DNA of 64,000 bases from Microvirga arvi. GTDB taxonomy: Bacteria; Pseudomonadota; Alphaproteobacteria; Rhizobiales; Beijerinckiaceae. The position numbers and the translations under genes are program-made. The notes beneath the pieces are model-generated. The model was not told the DNA's origin. It searched no databases and worked only from the letters and a program-made list of their open reading frames with translations. Positions 47,450 through 57,554 of the stretch are shown here, one piece after another (position 1 is the first letter of the stretch; each line of letters begins with the position of its first letter). Location: the NCBI RefSeq assembly GCF_016892765.1, contig NZ_JAFEMD010000026.1:19581-83580 (forward strand), read 5' to 3'.

Positions 47450-48513
47450 GCGGAAATGTCGATCCAGCGACGGTCGCGATGCGACTCGAGAACGGCGTCG
47501 AGGACGAGCTGATTGCGCCACCCGTCGTAGAAGGTCGCGCCCTCCCGTGGCTGGCGCCCCTCGGCGATGGCAGCGGCCAGTTCCCGCATGACACCCACGA
47601 CGGACACGTTCCAGATGCCCTTGTTCAAACCCGGGAGCGCCGCGTTAGGATCCGTCTCGGTCATGTCCTGGAAGGGTTCCCCGGCTCGGGCGACCATGAG
47701 CTTTTCGTCGGAGTTGTTGAGCAGGATCGTGCCCTCGCTGCCATAGATCTGGGTGACATTGTCCATTGCATGCCGGGCGACGCCGCTCAGAAAGACGCTC
47801 ACGACGGCGCCCGACTCCATCTCGACGGTAAAATGGGTCGTATCGTCCGCCGTTGCGATCCAAGGCTCCCCGGTTGCCTTGTCGACCCGCTCGGGAACCA
47901 TCGTGAGGGCTTGGCCGACGACCGACCGCGGCTCCCCGAACCACCAGCGCAGAAGGTCGGTCTGATGCGAACCATTCGCGCCAAGGCGGCCGCCCCCCTG
48001 ATCCTTCATCGACCACCAGTCGCCTTTCGGGCGGGTATCCGGCGTCGCCCAGGACGGCCCGATATTGGTGATATGGGCGTGCCTGACTCGGCCGATATAG
48101 CCACTCTCGATCAGCGATTTAATCTTGCGGCGGTTCGGATTGAAGCGGAGCTCGTGATCAATCATGTGGACGCGCTCGAGCGCGACGGCGCGGTCGAGCA
48201 TGGTCTTCGCCTCGCCCGCATTCATGGCCGTCGGCTTCTCGCACAGAACGTTGGCTCCTGCCTCAAGAGCGGCCAGCGCCATCGGAGCATGCGTGACGGT
48301 AGGGGTCGCGATGCAGACGAGGTCGACCTGGTGCTCCTGAAGCATCGCCTTCCAGTCGTCATAGGCATGGGGCACATTAAAGGCCTCGGCCGTGGTCCGG
48401 GCGCTCGCAAGCCGGGCGCTCGCAAGCGCTACGATCTCCGCGCCGGGCGTGTGGGCGAGCGCCGGGAGATAGGCCGCCTTGGCGAAACTCGCTCCGATGA
48501 CTGCAACTCTCAT
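47446..48513 (-). CDS. Gfo/Idh/MocA-family oxidoreductase
   Basis: 355 residues. The Rossmann motif is VAVIGASFAKAAYLPAL, and the signature is VLCEKPTAMNAGEA near 91. The lysine-aspartate-histidine region is represented by GGGRLGANGSHQTDLLRWWFG. It is more distant from the other two Gfo/Idh proteins here than they are from each other. A perfect 15-bp direct repeat at 48397-48426 encodes a doubled ASARL near residues 32-41. AGGAGA precedes the ATG. It follows the permease genes in the same unit. Confidence 0.87.
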   Translation of the reverse strand: MRVAVIGASFAKAAYLPALAHTPGAEIVALASARLASARTTAEAFNVPHAYDDWKAMLQEHQVDLVCIATPTVTHAPMALAALEAGANVLCEKPTAMNAGEAKTMLDRAVALERVHMIDHELRFNPNRRKIKSLIESGYIGRVRHAHITNIGPSWATPDTRPKGDWWSMKDQGGGRLGANGSHQTDLLRWWFGEPRSVVGQALTMVPERVDKATGEPWIATADDTTHFTVEMESGAVVSVFLSGVARHAMDNVTQIYGSEGTILLNNSDEKLMVARAGEPFQDMTETDPNAALPGLNKGIWNVSVVGVMRELAAAIAEGRQPREGATFYDGWRNQLVLDAVLESHRDRRWIDISA

Positions 48514-48547
48514 TCTGGTCTCCTGGAAACGGATACGGTCGGCACGT

Positions 48548-49498
48548 TTAGCCGATCGATTTCAAACGGGGATCGAGGAAGTCTCTCAGCCAGTCGCCGA
48601 GAATATTGAAGGACAGGACCGTCAGGGCGATCGCCACGCCCGGAAACACGGCCAGCCACCAGCGGCCAGCGATCAGCTGGTCCCGGCTCTCGTTGAGCAT
48701 GCCGCCCCAGGTGGGCGTCGTCGGAGGAACGCCAAGACCAAGAAACGACAGGGATGCCTCCGATAGGATCACACTGGCGACGTTGAATGAAGCGATGACA
48801 GTGAGCGGCGCGAGGATGTTCGGCAGGATCGTGCGGAACATGATGCTGCCCTTCGTGGCGCCGAGGGCGAAGGCGGCCTCGACATATTCCTTCTCGCGCT
48901 GGCCGATCGTCTGGGCTCTCGCGATCCGGGCGTAGGTCACCCACTGACCGATGCCAAGGACAAGGACTAAGTTCGTAAGGCCGGGCCCGAGGACAACGAG
49001 GAACATGATCGCGAGAAGGATGAACGGGAAGGCAAGCTGGATGTCTGCAAGCCTCATGATGAAGTCGTCGATGCGGCCGCCGAAATAACCTGCGATCAGG
49101 CCAAGCATGGTGCCGAGCGTTCCGCCAATGCAAACCGCGATGAATCCGACGAGGAGCGAGACGCGCGCACCATAGATGAGACGGGAGAAAACGTCCCGGC
49201 CGAGGGCGTCCGTCCCGAGGAGGTGGGGCGTGCGTCCCTGCCGGTCGACCTTCATGGGTTCCTGCAGCCGCTGGATGATGTTCTGACGGTTGGGATCCAT
49301 GGGTGACACGGACGGCCCGAGGACCGCCGCGAAGGTCACGCAGGCGAGCACGACGAGCGCAAGGACAGGCCAACGGGCCCTCAGGAGGCTTTTGACCGCC
49401 CGGCGCAGCCCTTCTCGGCGCCGGGATCGCGGCACTTCGGCGGGCGCCAGAGCGGCGGCGGCGATGTGGGGTGGGCTTTGGACTTGTGTTTCCGACAT
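48548..49498 (-). CDS. ABC transporter permease, DppC type
   Basis: 316 residues. The cytoplasmic lead runs about 40 residues, then LGTDALGRDVFSRLIYGARVSL, the EAA loop YVEAAFALGATKGSIMFRTILPN, and SFLGLGVPPTTPTWGGML. It is nine bases downstream of its partner permease. The unit has an SBP but no ATPase; the ATPases of the divergent unit (55334-57402) are the natural partners. Confidence 0.9.
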   Translation of the reverse strand: MSETQVQSPPHIAAAALAPAEVPRSRRREGLRRAVKSLLRARWPVLALVVLACVTFAAVLGPSVSPMDPNRQNIIQRLQEPMKVDRQGRTPHLLGTDALGRDVFSRLIYGARVSLLVGFIAVCIGGTLGTMLGLIAGYFGGRIDDFIMRLADIQLAFPFILLAIMFLVVLGPGLTNLVLVLGIGQWVTYARIARAQTIGQREKEYVEAAFALGATKGSIMFRTILPNILAPLTVIASFNVASVILSEASLSFLGLGVPPTTPTWGGMLNESRDQLIAGRWWLAVFPGVAIALTVLSFNILGDWLRDFLDPRLKSIG

Positions 49499-49507
49499 GA
49501 TCGTACC

Positions 49508-50485
49508 TCAGCCCAGACGGATTCGGGGATCGAGCTTGGCGTAGAGAATGTCCGTTACGAGATTCAGAAGGACGAAGAGGAGTGCGAAGACCACGACCGC
49601 CGCCTGGACGAGCGGAATGTCGCGCTGGTTGATGGCGTTGAAGACAAGACGGCCGACGCCGGGCCAAGCGAAGATCGTCTCGACGACAACGACGCCGGAC
49701 AGGAGAAATCCGAACTCCAGGCCGAACATGGTCACCACGGGCAGCCAAGCATTGCGGAGCGCATGTGCCACAACTACCGTATATTCGCTCAGTCCCTTGG
49801 CTCGTGCAGTGCGCACGTAGTCCTGGTTCAGCACCTCGAGCATGGATGAGCGGACAAGACGCGCATTCCGGGCGAGAGAGAAGAACGCAATCGTGACGCC
49901 CGGGAGGATCAGATGCTCGACGGCGGACGGAAAATTCGCAAAAGCCGTGGCGAACTCGCCTCGGATCAGGGGGTCGAGCAGCGGCGAATGCCCTGAGATC
50001 GGAAGCCACCGCAGACCAAGGCCCACATAGAGGATGAGCATGATTCCGAGCCAGAAGCTCGGGAGGGACTGCCCGATCATCGCCATGGTCATTGCGGTTC
50101 CGTCGATTGCAGTCCCACGATAGAGAGCCGAAATCACCCCGATCGGAATTGCCGCGAAAATGGCGATGCTCATGGCAAACAGCGTGAGCTCGATCGTCGC
50201 CGGGAACCGCTCGAGGACAACATCAATCGCCGGCGTCCGATACGTCAGGGAAGTTCCGAAATCACCTTGGGCGAGCCGCTCGATATAGGTCGCGTACTGG
50301 ATATGCAGGGGCTTGTCGAAACCGAGCTTGGCCCGTGTTTCCTGGATCTCCTCCTGGCTCGCGCGCTCGCTGACATAGAGGTACGTGGGGTCGCCGCCCA
50401 TGTGAAGGGCAACGAAGCTGATGAGCGTCACCCCGAAAACGACGACGAGGCTTTGGAGCAGGCGACGGGCAATGAATGTCCACAC
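49508..50485 (-). CDS. ABC transporter permease, DppB type
   Basis: 325 residues. The N-terminus is MWTFIARRLLQSLVVVFGVTLISF, with LAQGDFGTSLTYRTPAIDVV, the EAA loop DYVRTARAKGLSEYTVVVAHALRNA, and the C-terminus DILYAKLDPRIRLG. About six membrane segments. It follows the SBP gene after a gap with two hairpins. Confidence 0.9.
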   Translation of the reverse strand: MWTFIARRLLQSLVVVFGVTLISFVALHMGGDPTYLYVSERASQEEIQETRAKLGFDKPLHIQYATYIERLAQGDFGTSLTYRTPAIDVVLERFPATIELTLFAMSIAIFAAIPIGVISALYRGTAIDGTAMTMAMIGQSLPSFWLGIMLILYVGLGLRWLPISGHSPLLDPLIRGEFATAFANFPSAVEHLILPGVTIAFFSLARNARLVRSSMLEVLNQDYVRTARAKGLSEYTVVVAHALRNAWLPVVTMFGLEFGFLLSGVVVVETIFAWPGVGRLVFNAINQRDIPLVQAAVVVFALLFVLLNLVTDILYAKLDPRIRLG

Positions 50486-50522
50486 GGGAGGTTCTGATCC
50501 GGCAATGGGTTAAGGTTCACCG

Positions 50523-50594
50523 GCCCGGCCAAGACGTTCGCCCGGCCGGGCTGTTCTGCCGACATCCGGCCCGCCGACAAGCAGGCCGGATGTC
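50523..50594 (-). other. Two intercistronic hairpins between SBP4 and its permease
   Basis: GACATCCGGCC pairs with GGCCGGATGTC (50561-50571 and 50584-50594), and GCCCGGCC pairs with GGCCGGGC (50523-50530 and 50544-50551). There is no T-run. This is the third place in the window where stem-loops separate an SBP from its permease. Confidence 0.55.
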
Positions 50595-50624
50595 GTGTTC
50601 CACGAGGATTGCGCCGTCGCGGCT

Positions 50625-52178
50625 CTAGTTGAGCGAGACGTCAGCGAGGTCGATACGCTCGTCACGGCGTGGCTCCCACTTCGTGCGCTTGCTGATGCCG
50701 TAGAAGTTTGGCTGGAAGTACAGCATCAGCCAGGGCGACTGTTCGGCGAAGCGGGCGCTCATCTTGTCGGTGATCTCCTTCTGCTTGGCAGGATCCCGGG
50801 TGGCATAGAGCTCATTCCACATTCCGAAGAATACAGGATCGTTCCACTCGGTGTAGTTCGTCCCTGCGGTCGGAGCCGAGAAGTCCGCCAGATCGTAGGC
50901 CGCGTTCCATGTGTCGCCCCCAGTACCGAGGAAGAAGAGCGGTCCAGCATCATGGGCGCGAATGAGCGGCACATACACCGCGGCCCACTCATGCGGGGTG
51001 ACGTTCGTCTTAACGCCGATGTCGGAGAAGTACTGCCCGATCGCGAGAGCCACATTCGCATCGCCGAAGTAGCGCCCATTTGGACTCTGGAGCGTCAGCT
51101 CGAAGCGCGTTCCACTCGCGTCCTTCAGATATCCGGCCTCGTCAAGAAGCTTCTCGGCCATCTTCGGATCGTAGGGGAAGGGCTTGAGCGCAGTGTTGTT
51201 GTTCGGAGGGTTGACCGGACTCGTGGCGCGTTCGCACTCGAAGCTCAGCAGGGTCGCGCAGATCGTAGGAACGTCGACGGCATACTGCAGGGCACGGCGC
51301 ACTTCCGGCTTGGCGATGGCTTGCCCGCCCTTGGTGTTCCGGAACTTTTCCTTCTGATTGAACCCAACATAGATTCGCCGGGTTCCCGCAATCGGGACCA
51401 CTTTCGCAGCATCGCTTCTGTCTACCGTTTCCTTCTGGTCGGGCGAGACGTTGGTGATGATGTCGACATTGCCGGCGAGCAGTTCTGCAACCCGGGTCGA
51501 ACCCTCGGGAATGACGCGCCATATGACTTTCGCGAACTTCGCAGGGGCGAGCTTGAAGTCAGGGTTTTTCTCGAATGTGATTCGGTCGTCCTTGATCCAC
51601 TCGACGAACTTGTAGGGACCTGAGCCGACGGGTTTGCGCGCGGCATCGTTCGGACTCATCTTGGCGTAAGAGTCCTTGCAATGGACATAGACCTCGGAAA
51701 TCATGCCGAGTGCGATGGGATTGTAGCGCCCAATCTCGATTTCGACATCGAGGTCGCTGAGGGCAGTTGCTTTCTTGAACTGGATCGAACTGTAAACGAA
51801 GCCTGGCGTGTTTCCGGTGAATTTCAACGCCGGATCGGCGGCGCGGTTGAAGGAATAGGCAACATCCTCTGCGGTCAGCGCTTCACCGTCCTGACACTTC
51901 AGACCCTCGTTGAGCGTGAACACCCACTTCGTACCGTCATCGGAGACCTTGTACGACTTGGCGAAGTAAGGAGTGATCTGGCCATCCCCGCCGATTTTGT
52001 AGAGCGTTCCGAACAAGTTATCGAGCATATTCGATTCGTTGCGCGAGCTCACCTGGGCAGGATCGAGCGTACTCGCGTCGACGCCCTGGGACAGCGTCAG
52101 GACCGTGGGATCGGCCGCAAGCGCGGGCGCGGCGGCAATAACTACCCCGGCGAGCAGAGTCAGTTTAGTGGTCTTCAT
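50625..52178 (-). CDS. ABC transporter substrate-binding protein, peptide type (SBP4)
   Basis: 517 residues from ATG 52178, preceded by AAGAGAG; the open frame to 52271 is not part of it. The signal peptide MKTTKLTLLAGVVIAAAPA is cleaved near ALAADPT. SBP_bac_5 family and paralogue of SBP3 and SBP5, with the same four cysteines (KCQDGEA, VHCKDSY, TICATLL, FECERAT). It opens the minus-strand unit with two permeases and faces the DUF4438 unit across a 337-base regulatory gap. Confidence 0.92.
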   Translation of the reverse strand: MKTTKLTLLAGVVIAAAPALAADPTVLTLSQGVDASTLDPAQVSSRNESNMLDNLFGTLYKIGGDGQITPYFAKSYKVSDDGTKWVFTLNEGLKCQDGEALTAEDVAYSFNRAADPALKFTGNTPGFVYSSIQFKKATALSDLDVEIEIGRYNPIALGMISEVYVHCKDSYAKMSPNDAARKPVGSGPYKFVEWIKDDRITFEKNPDFKLAPAKFAKVIWRVIPEGSTRVAELLAGNVDIITNVSPDQKETVDRSDAAKVVPIAGTRRIYVGFNQKEKFRNTKGGQAIAKPEVRRALQYAVDVPTICATLLSFECERATSPVNPPNNNTALKPFPYDPKMAEKLLDEAGYLKDASGTRFELTLQSPNGRYFGDANVALAIGQYFSDIGVKTNVTPHEWAAVYVPLIRAHDAGPLFFLGTGGDTWNAAYDLADFSAPTAGTNYTEWNDPVFFGMWNELYATRDPAKQKEITDKMSARFAEQSPWLMLYFQPNFYGISKRTKWEPRRDERIDLADVSLN

Positions 52179-52515
52179 AGCTCTCTTTTCCCTCTGAAGA
52201 GTTCTGATCATGGCCTTCGTCGCTCTGGTCATACTCGTTCTTATTCCACTGCTAGGTGGTTTCTGCTCCATGCGCCTCCGGACCGGACGCGCATGACTGT
52301 CGTGTGTATCTGTCCGGAGGCACCGCGCTGAACGGCGGCCTGCCCAGACCTGGAGAAACAGATTGAACTGTCGACTTGCCTAACCTGTGGTCTGTATGAT
52401 TATTATACAATACAGTCGCTCGGCAAGGTGCTGTCAAGTCGCGATCTTGACTGCAGCCGAGCTTCAGCCGGGCGGCCGTAAAAGGTTTTTTTCAACAAAG
52501 GGATAGGGGGCTCAC
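52179..52515. promoter_or_regulatory. Divergent promoter region between SBP4 and DUF4438 units
   Basis: 337 bases without a gene between two divergent operons. It holds candidate operator O7 and an AT-rich core around 52395-52415. No riboswitch-like fold is obvious. Confidence 0.5.
52398..52412. promoter_or_regulatory. Candidate GntR operator O7 (divergent)
   Basis: GATTATTATACAATA matches 12 of 15 positions of the shared palindrome. The flanks extend the dyad as TGTAT on the left and ATACA on the right. It lies about 110 bp upstream of the first DUF4438 gene and about 225 bp upstream of SBP4, so one site could control both units. Confidence 0.5.
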
Positions 52516-53376
52516 GTGTTGCGTACGAACGCAGACCAACTGGTTGCCATGGCCGTCGCCGGGTCGGTCAGCCAGCCAACCCTTCGGGCGCCCGGCTACA
52601 TTCCAGACAATGACGGTCTCGCCGTCGTCCTGTCCGGTATGGCCGGCATTGTCTACAATGTCCGCACCGGTGATCCCGCCTTCGGGTGGGCCGCCGATCA
52701 CGTGGAGCCGGGCGTCTCGATCGCTAATGGCGACGAGAAACAGGATTTCGCACTACATTATCTTACATGCATCGGAAACAAGGCGACGGTCACGAGCGGG
52801 CTCGCCAAGGGGCAGAAGGGCATCGTCACCGGCGAGCATGCGCGCATGCTCATCGATTTCAGTGACGAAACCTACGAGGCGCTGGCCGTCGGGGATACGA
52901 TCCAGATCGAGGCCTTGGGTCGGGGGCTCGCGCTCCTCGATTATCCTCATATCGAATTGAAGAAGATGAGTCCTCACCTTCTGGAAGCGATGCGCATCGA
53001 GGCCGTCAATGAGAGAACGATCCGGGTCCCGGTCGCCATGGAATTGCCGGCCCGGATTATGGGATCGGGGGCGGAGCTCAACAGTGAATATGTGGACCAG
53101 GACCTGATGTCAGGTGATAGGGCGCTGATGGCCGACCTGGGAATCGACAGAATGAAGCTTGGAGACCTCGTCGTCATCAATCACGTGGATCACCATTTCG
53201 GCCGGAGCTATCGGAAAGATGCCGTGAGCATAGGTCTTTGCATCCATGGCGATTCCGTCATGACAGGGCATGGACCGGGAATTCTGACCCTGATGACCTG
53301 TGCGACACCGAACATCCAATGGGTAATCGACGAAACCGCCAATCTCGGCCGCTATCTCGGCCTGACTACGAACTGA
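52516..53376 (+). CDS. DUF4438-family protein, first copy
   Basis: 286 residues with a GTG start and AGGGGG five bases upstream. Family pattern: AGIVYNVRTGDPAFGWAADHVEPGVSI, LTCIGNKATVTSGLAKGQKGIVTG, LAVGDTIQIEALGRG, GSGAELNSEYVDQD, KLGDLVVINHVDHHFGRSY and TGHGPGILTLMT. No signal or membrane segment. The function of the family is unknown to me; the histidine-, aspartate- and glycine-rich conserved patches suggest an enzyme. It lies directly before a second copy and a dehydrogenase. Confidence 0.8.
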   Translation: MLRTNADQLVAMAVAGSVSQPTLRAPGYIPDNDGLAVVLSGMAGIVYNVRTGDPAFGWAADHVEPGVSIANGDEKQDFALHYLTCIGNKATVTSGLAKGQKGIVTGEHARMLIDFSDETYEALAVGDTIQIEALGRGLALLDYPHIELKKMSPHLLEAMRIEAVNERTIRVPVAMELPARIMGSGAELNSEYVDQDLMSGDRALMADLGIDRMKLGDLVVINHVDHHFGRSYRKDAVSIGLCIHGDSVMTGHGPGILTLMTCATPNIQWVIDETANLGRYLGLTTN

Positions 53377-53393
53377 AAGTCCGAAGGGATCCC

Positions 53394-54272
53394 ATGTCTG
53401 TTCAAACCAACGAGGATCGTCTCGTCGTCGTCTCCGTGTCCGGTTCCATCGTCCACCCGAGCTTTCCGGGCCTGCCAGCGGAGCCCTATCGCCTCGCAGC
53501 CGACGGGACGCCGTTCCTGCTGCCGACGTTCGGCGGGATCGTCTACAACATCTCCGTCGGCGACAGCGCCTTCGGTTGGATGGCGGACTGTGTGCACCCG
53601 GGCGTGAGCATTCACCACGGCTCCGACCTCGGCAACCGCGGCCTCAACGTCTTCGCTTGCGTTGGCAACGACGCCATGGTGATGAGCGGAGAAGGCAGAG
53701 GGGCGCGGGGGGTCGTGACGGGCAAGTCAGGTCGCTTCTCGGAGAACGTCATCGTCCATTTCGCCAAAGATGTGAGGCGAAGCCTCGCGGTCGGCGACAA
53801 GATCGTTATCCGTGCCACTGGAGTCGGAATGGAGGTGGCAGGCTTCCCGTCGATGCGATTGAAGAGCCTCTCGCCGCGCCTGTTCAGGGCACTCGCGCCG
53901 ACGAATGCCGGCGGCAAGCTGCGGGTGCCGGTTGTGGCGACGATCCCGGCCCACCTGCTTGGAGCGGGCGCGGGACTCACGAGCGAGGGCGGAAGTCTCC
54001 ATATCCAGACGACCGACCGAGATGCGATCAGGGCGGCGGGTCTCGACCGGCTCAAGTTGGGCGATATCGTGGCCCTTGAGGATTATGACAGCCGGTACCA
54101 GCACGGATATCTCAGGGGCGCAATCGGAGTTGCGGTCATCGGCCAGACCGATGGCCCACGCGCCGGCTACGGCCCGGGCATGACACTGCTGATGACGGAC
54201 TCGAAAGGCCTCATCGAGCCTGTGGTTCAGAGAGACGTGAACATTGCAACGCTGCTAGACTTGGAGGCTTGA
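53394..54272 (+). CDS. DUF4438-family protein, second copy
   Basis: 292 residues from ATG 53394, with GAAGGGA upstream. It is collinear with the first copy: GGIVYNISVGDSAFGWMADCVHPGVSI, FACVGNDAMVMSGEGRGARGVVTG, LAVGDKIVIRATGVG, KLGDIVALEDYDSRYQHGY, AGYGPGMTLLMT. The doubled histidines of copy one (NHVDHHF) are DYDSRY here, so the two may be the subunits of a hetero-oligomer with one altered site. Confidence 0.8.
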   Translation: MSVQTNEDRLVVVSVSGSIVHPSFPGLPAEPYRLAADGTPFLLPTFGGIVYNISVGDSAFGWMADCVHPGVSIHHGSDLGNRGLNVFACVGNDAMVMSGEGRGARGVVTGKSGRFSENVIVHFAKDVRRSLAVGDKIVIRATGVGMEVAGFPSMRLKSLSPRLFRALAPTNAGGKLRVPVVATIPAHLLGAGAGLTSEGGSLHIQTTDRDAIRAAGLDRLKLGDIVALEDYDSRYQHGYLRGAIGVAVIGQTDGPRAGYGPGMTLLMTDSKGLIEPVVQRDVNIATLLDLEA

Positions 54273-54275
54273 GCG

Positions 54276-55333
54276 GTGACGGTCACGATGATCTGTGTCG
54301 ACCCGGAGCGGCTCAGGCGGTTCGCGCTTGATGCCTTCCAGACAATGGGGCTCGATAGCGAGCAGGCGGCGATCTCGGCCCATGCCCTGATGTATAGCGA
54401 GTTGCGCTTCCATCCTGGACAGGGACAGGGAGTTCGCCGCTTGCGCGCCTACCGCGACCGCATCGCGCAACGGCTGATCGATCCGGCAGGTCCTTTCACA
54501 ATCGTGAAGGAAAGCCCCGCCCTTGCGCTTGTGGATGCCTGCAATGGACTGGGCAGCGTCACCGGCGTTAGGGCCATGCGCTTGGCTGTCGCGAAAGCCA
54601 AGGAGTGCGGCATCGGATCGGTGCTGGTGCGCGGCGGCACGCATTACGGCTCGTCGGCCGTCCACACGGCCGAGGCGGTGGAGGCCGATTGCATCGGCCT
54701 CGCAATGACGAATGCTGGTCCCGAGATGGCGCCATGGGGCGGGGCGACAGCGGTGGTCGGCACGAATCCCTGGTCTATTGCTGCTCCCACGGATCGCGGT
54801 TTTCCGGTGTCGCTCGACATAGCCTTGACCACAGCCGGCAAGGGTATGATGAGGTGGTACGCACGGGAAGGGCGCAAGATGCCCCTGGACTGGGCGCTCA
54901 CGCCGGAGGGCGAAGAGACTGACGACCCTGCGGCTGCGATGACGGGCGCGCTTCTCGGCATCGGTCAGTACAAGGGTTACGGCCTGTCCTTCATGACCGA
55001 CGCGATGACGGGAGTGCTTTCGGGAGGCGCATTCGGAACGCAGCCCTATTCCGATCTCGCCCGGCAGGACGTCTCTCACCTCTTCCTCGCCTTCGACATC
55101 GCATGGTTCCTGCCTGTCGCCGAGTACCGGTCGCGCATGGGCCGCTTCATCGACATGATCAAGGCGAGCCGGCTGCGCCCCGGCTACTCCGAGGTTCTGG
55201 TGCCAGGCGAGATCGAGGATAGGCGCGCCCGCGAGAAGCTCGCAACCGGCGTACCCCTGGACCGTGAGGTGTTCGAGGATCTCAACGAGCTCGGCCGAGA
55301 ACTCGGGCTCTCCACCAGCTTGAAGGAGGCCGC

Positions 55334-55337
<4 letters not shown>
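54276..55337 (+). CDS. Ldh-family (malate/L-lactate/ureidoglycolate) NAD(P)-dependent dehydrogenase
   Basis: 353 residues of the non-Rossmann Ldh_2 family. The nucleotide and catalytic region [15 protein letters not shown] lies near 113-127, then [23 protein letters not shown] and [12 protein letters not shown], with [19 protein letters not shown] later. Members oxidise 2-hydroxy acids, ureidoglycolate or reduce cyclic imines (delta1-piperideine/pyrroline-2-carboxylate). Any of these would fit. GTG start with GGAGG nine bases before. The stop overlaps the ABC ATPase start. Confidence 0.87.
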
Positions 55338-56394
<1,057 letters not shown>

Positions 56395-56398
<4 letters not shown>

Positions 56399-57402
56399 CA
56401 AGTCTCCTGACCGATGCCGAGCACAATGTCGCTGCGCCGTCCTCAGCACTGCTCGACGTCCGTAACCTTCGCAAATACTTCCCGATCATGGGGGGGCTCA
56501 TTCCGCGCGTCGTCGCGAACGTGAAGGCGGTCGAGGACGTCTCATTTACCGTCAAGGCTGGCGAGGTCGTCGGGCTCGTCGGCGAGTCGGGCTCTGGGAA
56601 AACGACGACGGGACGGGCGCTGCTTCGCCTGACCGAGCCGACATCCGGCGAGATCATGTTCGATGGGGTCGACATTGCGAAAGTTTCCGCGAAGCGGATG
56701 CGCGATTACAGGAAGGAGATGCAAATCGTCTTCCAGGATCCCTATGCGAGCCTCAATCCGAGGCTGACCGTCGAAGATACGATCATGCAGGCTTATCGTA
56801 TCCACGGCCTGTGGGATCCGACCGAGCGGCGCGATCGTATCGTGGAACTCCTGGCGGCGGTTGGATTGTCGCGCCACCACCTCGACCGTTATCCGCACGA
56901 ATTCTCGGGCGGGCAGCGTCAGCGCATCGGCATCGCCCGGGCCCTTGCGGTCAATCCGCGCTTCATCCTTGCAGACGAGCCCGTCTCGGCGCTCGATGTA
57001 TCGATTCAGGCCCAGGTCATCAATCTGCTTCAGGACCTGAAGGAGCAGTTCGGCCTCACCATTCTCTTCATTGCGCACGACCTCTCAGTCGTGGAGTTCA
57101 TCAGTGACCGCGTCATCGTCATGTACCTTGGCCGGATTGTCGAGAACGCACCCAGCGAGTCGCTCTACCGAAACCCGATCCACCCCTATACAGAGGCCCT
57201 TCTGTCCGCCATCCCGATCCCGGATCCGGAAGCGACCTACGAACGGAAGGTGCTGGAGGGCGACATTCCGAGCCCAATTAATCCTCCCTCTGGCTGCGTG
57301 TTCCGCACACGTTGCCCGCTGGCCACGAAGGCATGCGCCGAGACCGTTCCAGTGCTGGAGGAGAAGAGGCCCGGACATTTCGCCGCCTGTCTGAGGCGGT
57401 GA
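56395..57402 (+). CDS. ABC transporter ATP-binding protein, DppF type
   Basis: 335 residues. Walker [12 protein letters not shown] near 62, [12 protein letters not shown], signature [12 protein letters not shown] near 170, Walker [14 protein letters not shown] near 193, and the C-terminal [18 protein letters not shown] overlap with the DppD-type gene. Followed by a 152-base gap before SBP5. Confidence 0.92.
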
Positions 57403-57554
57403 TGGAGCCCGGCCCCGCATTCAAGGAGGAAAGCCGCGATCATAAAACATCCCCGAAACCAAGCAATTCATTGGAGACGGAACCGTAAAACGGCCGCGCC
57501 ATTAAAGGCGGAACCGAGATCTCAGGTTGAAGTCAATTCTAGTGGGAAAGCAGC

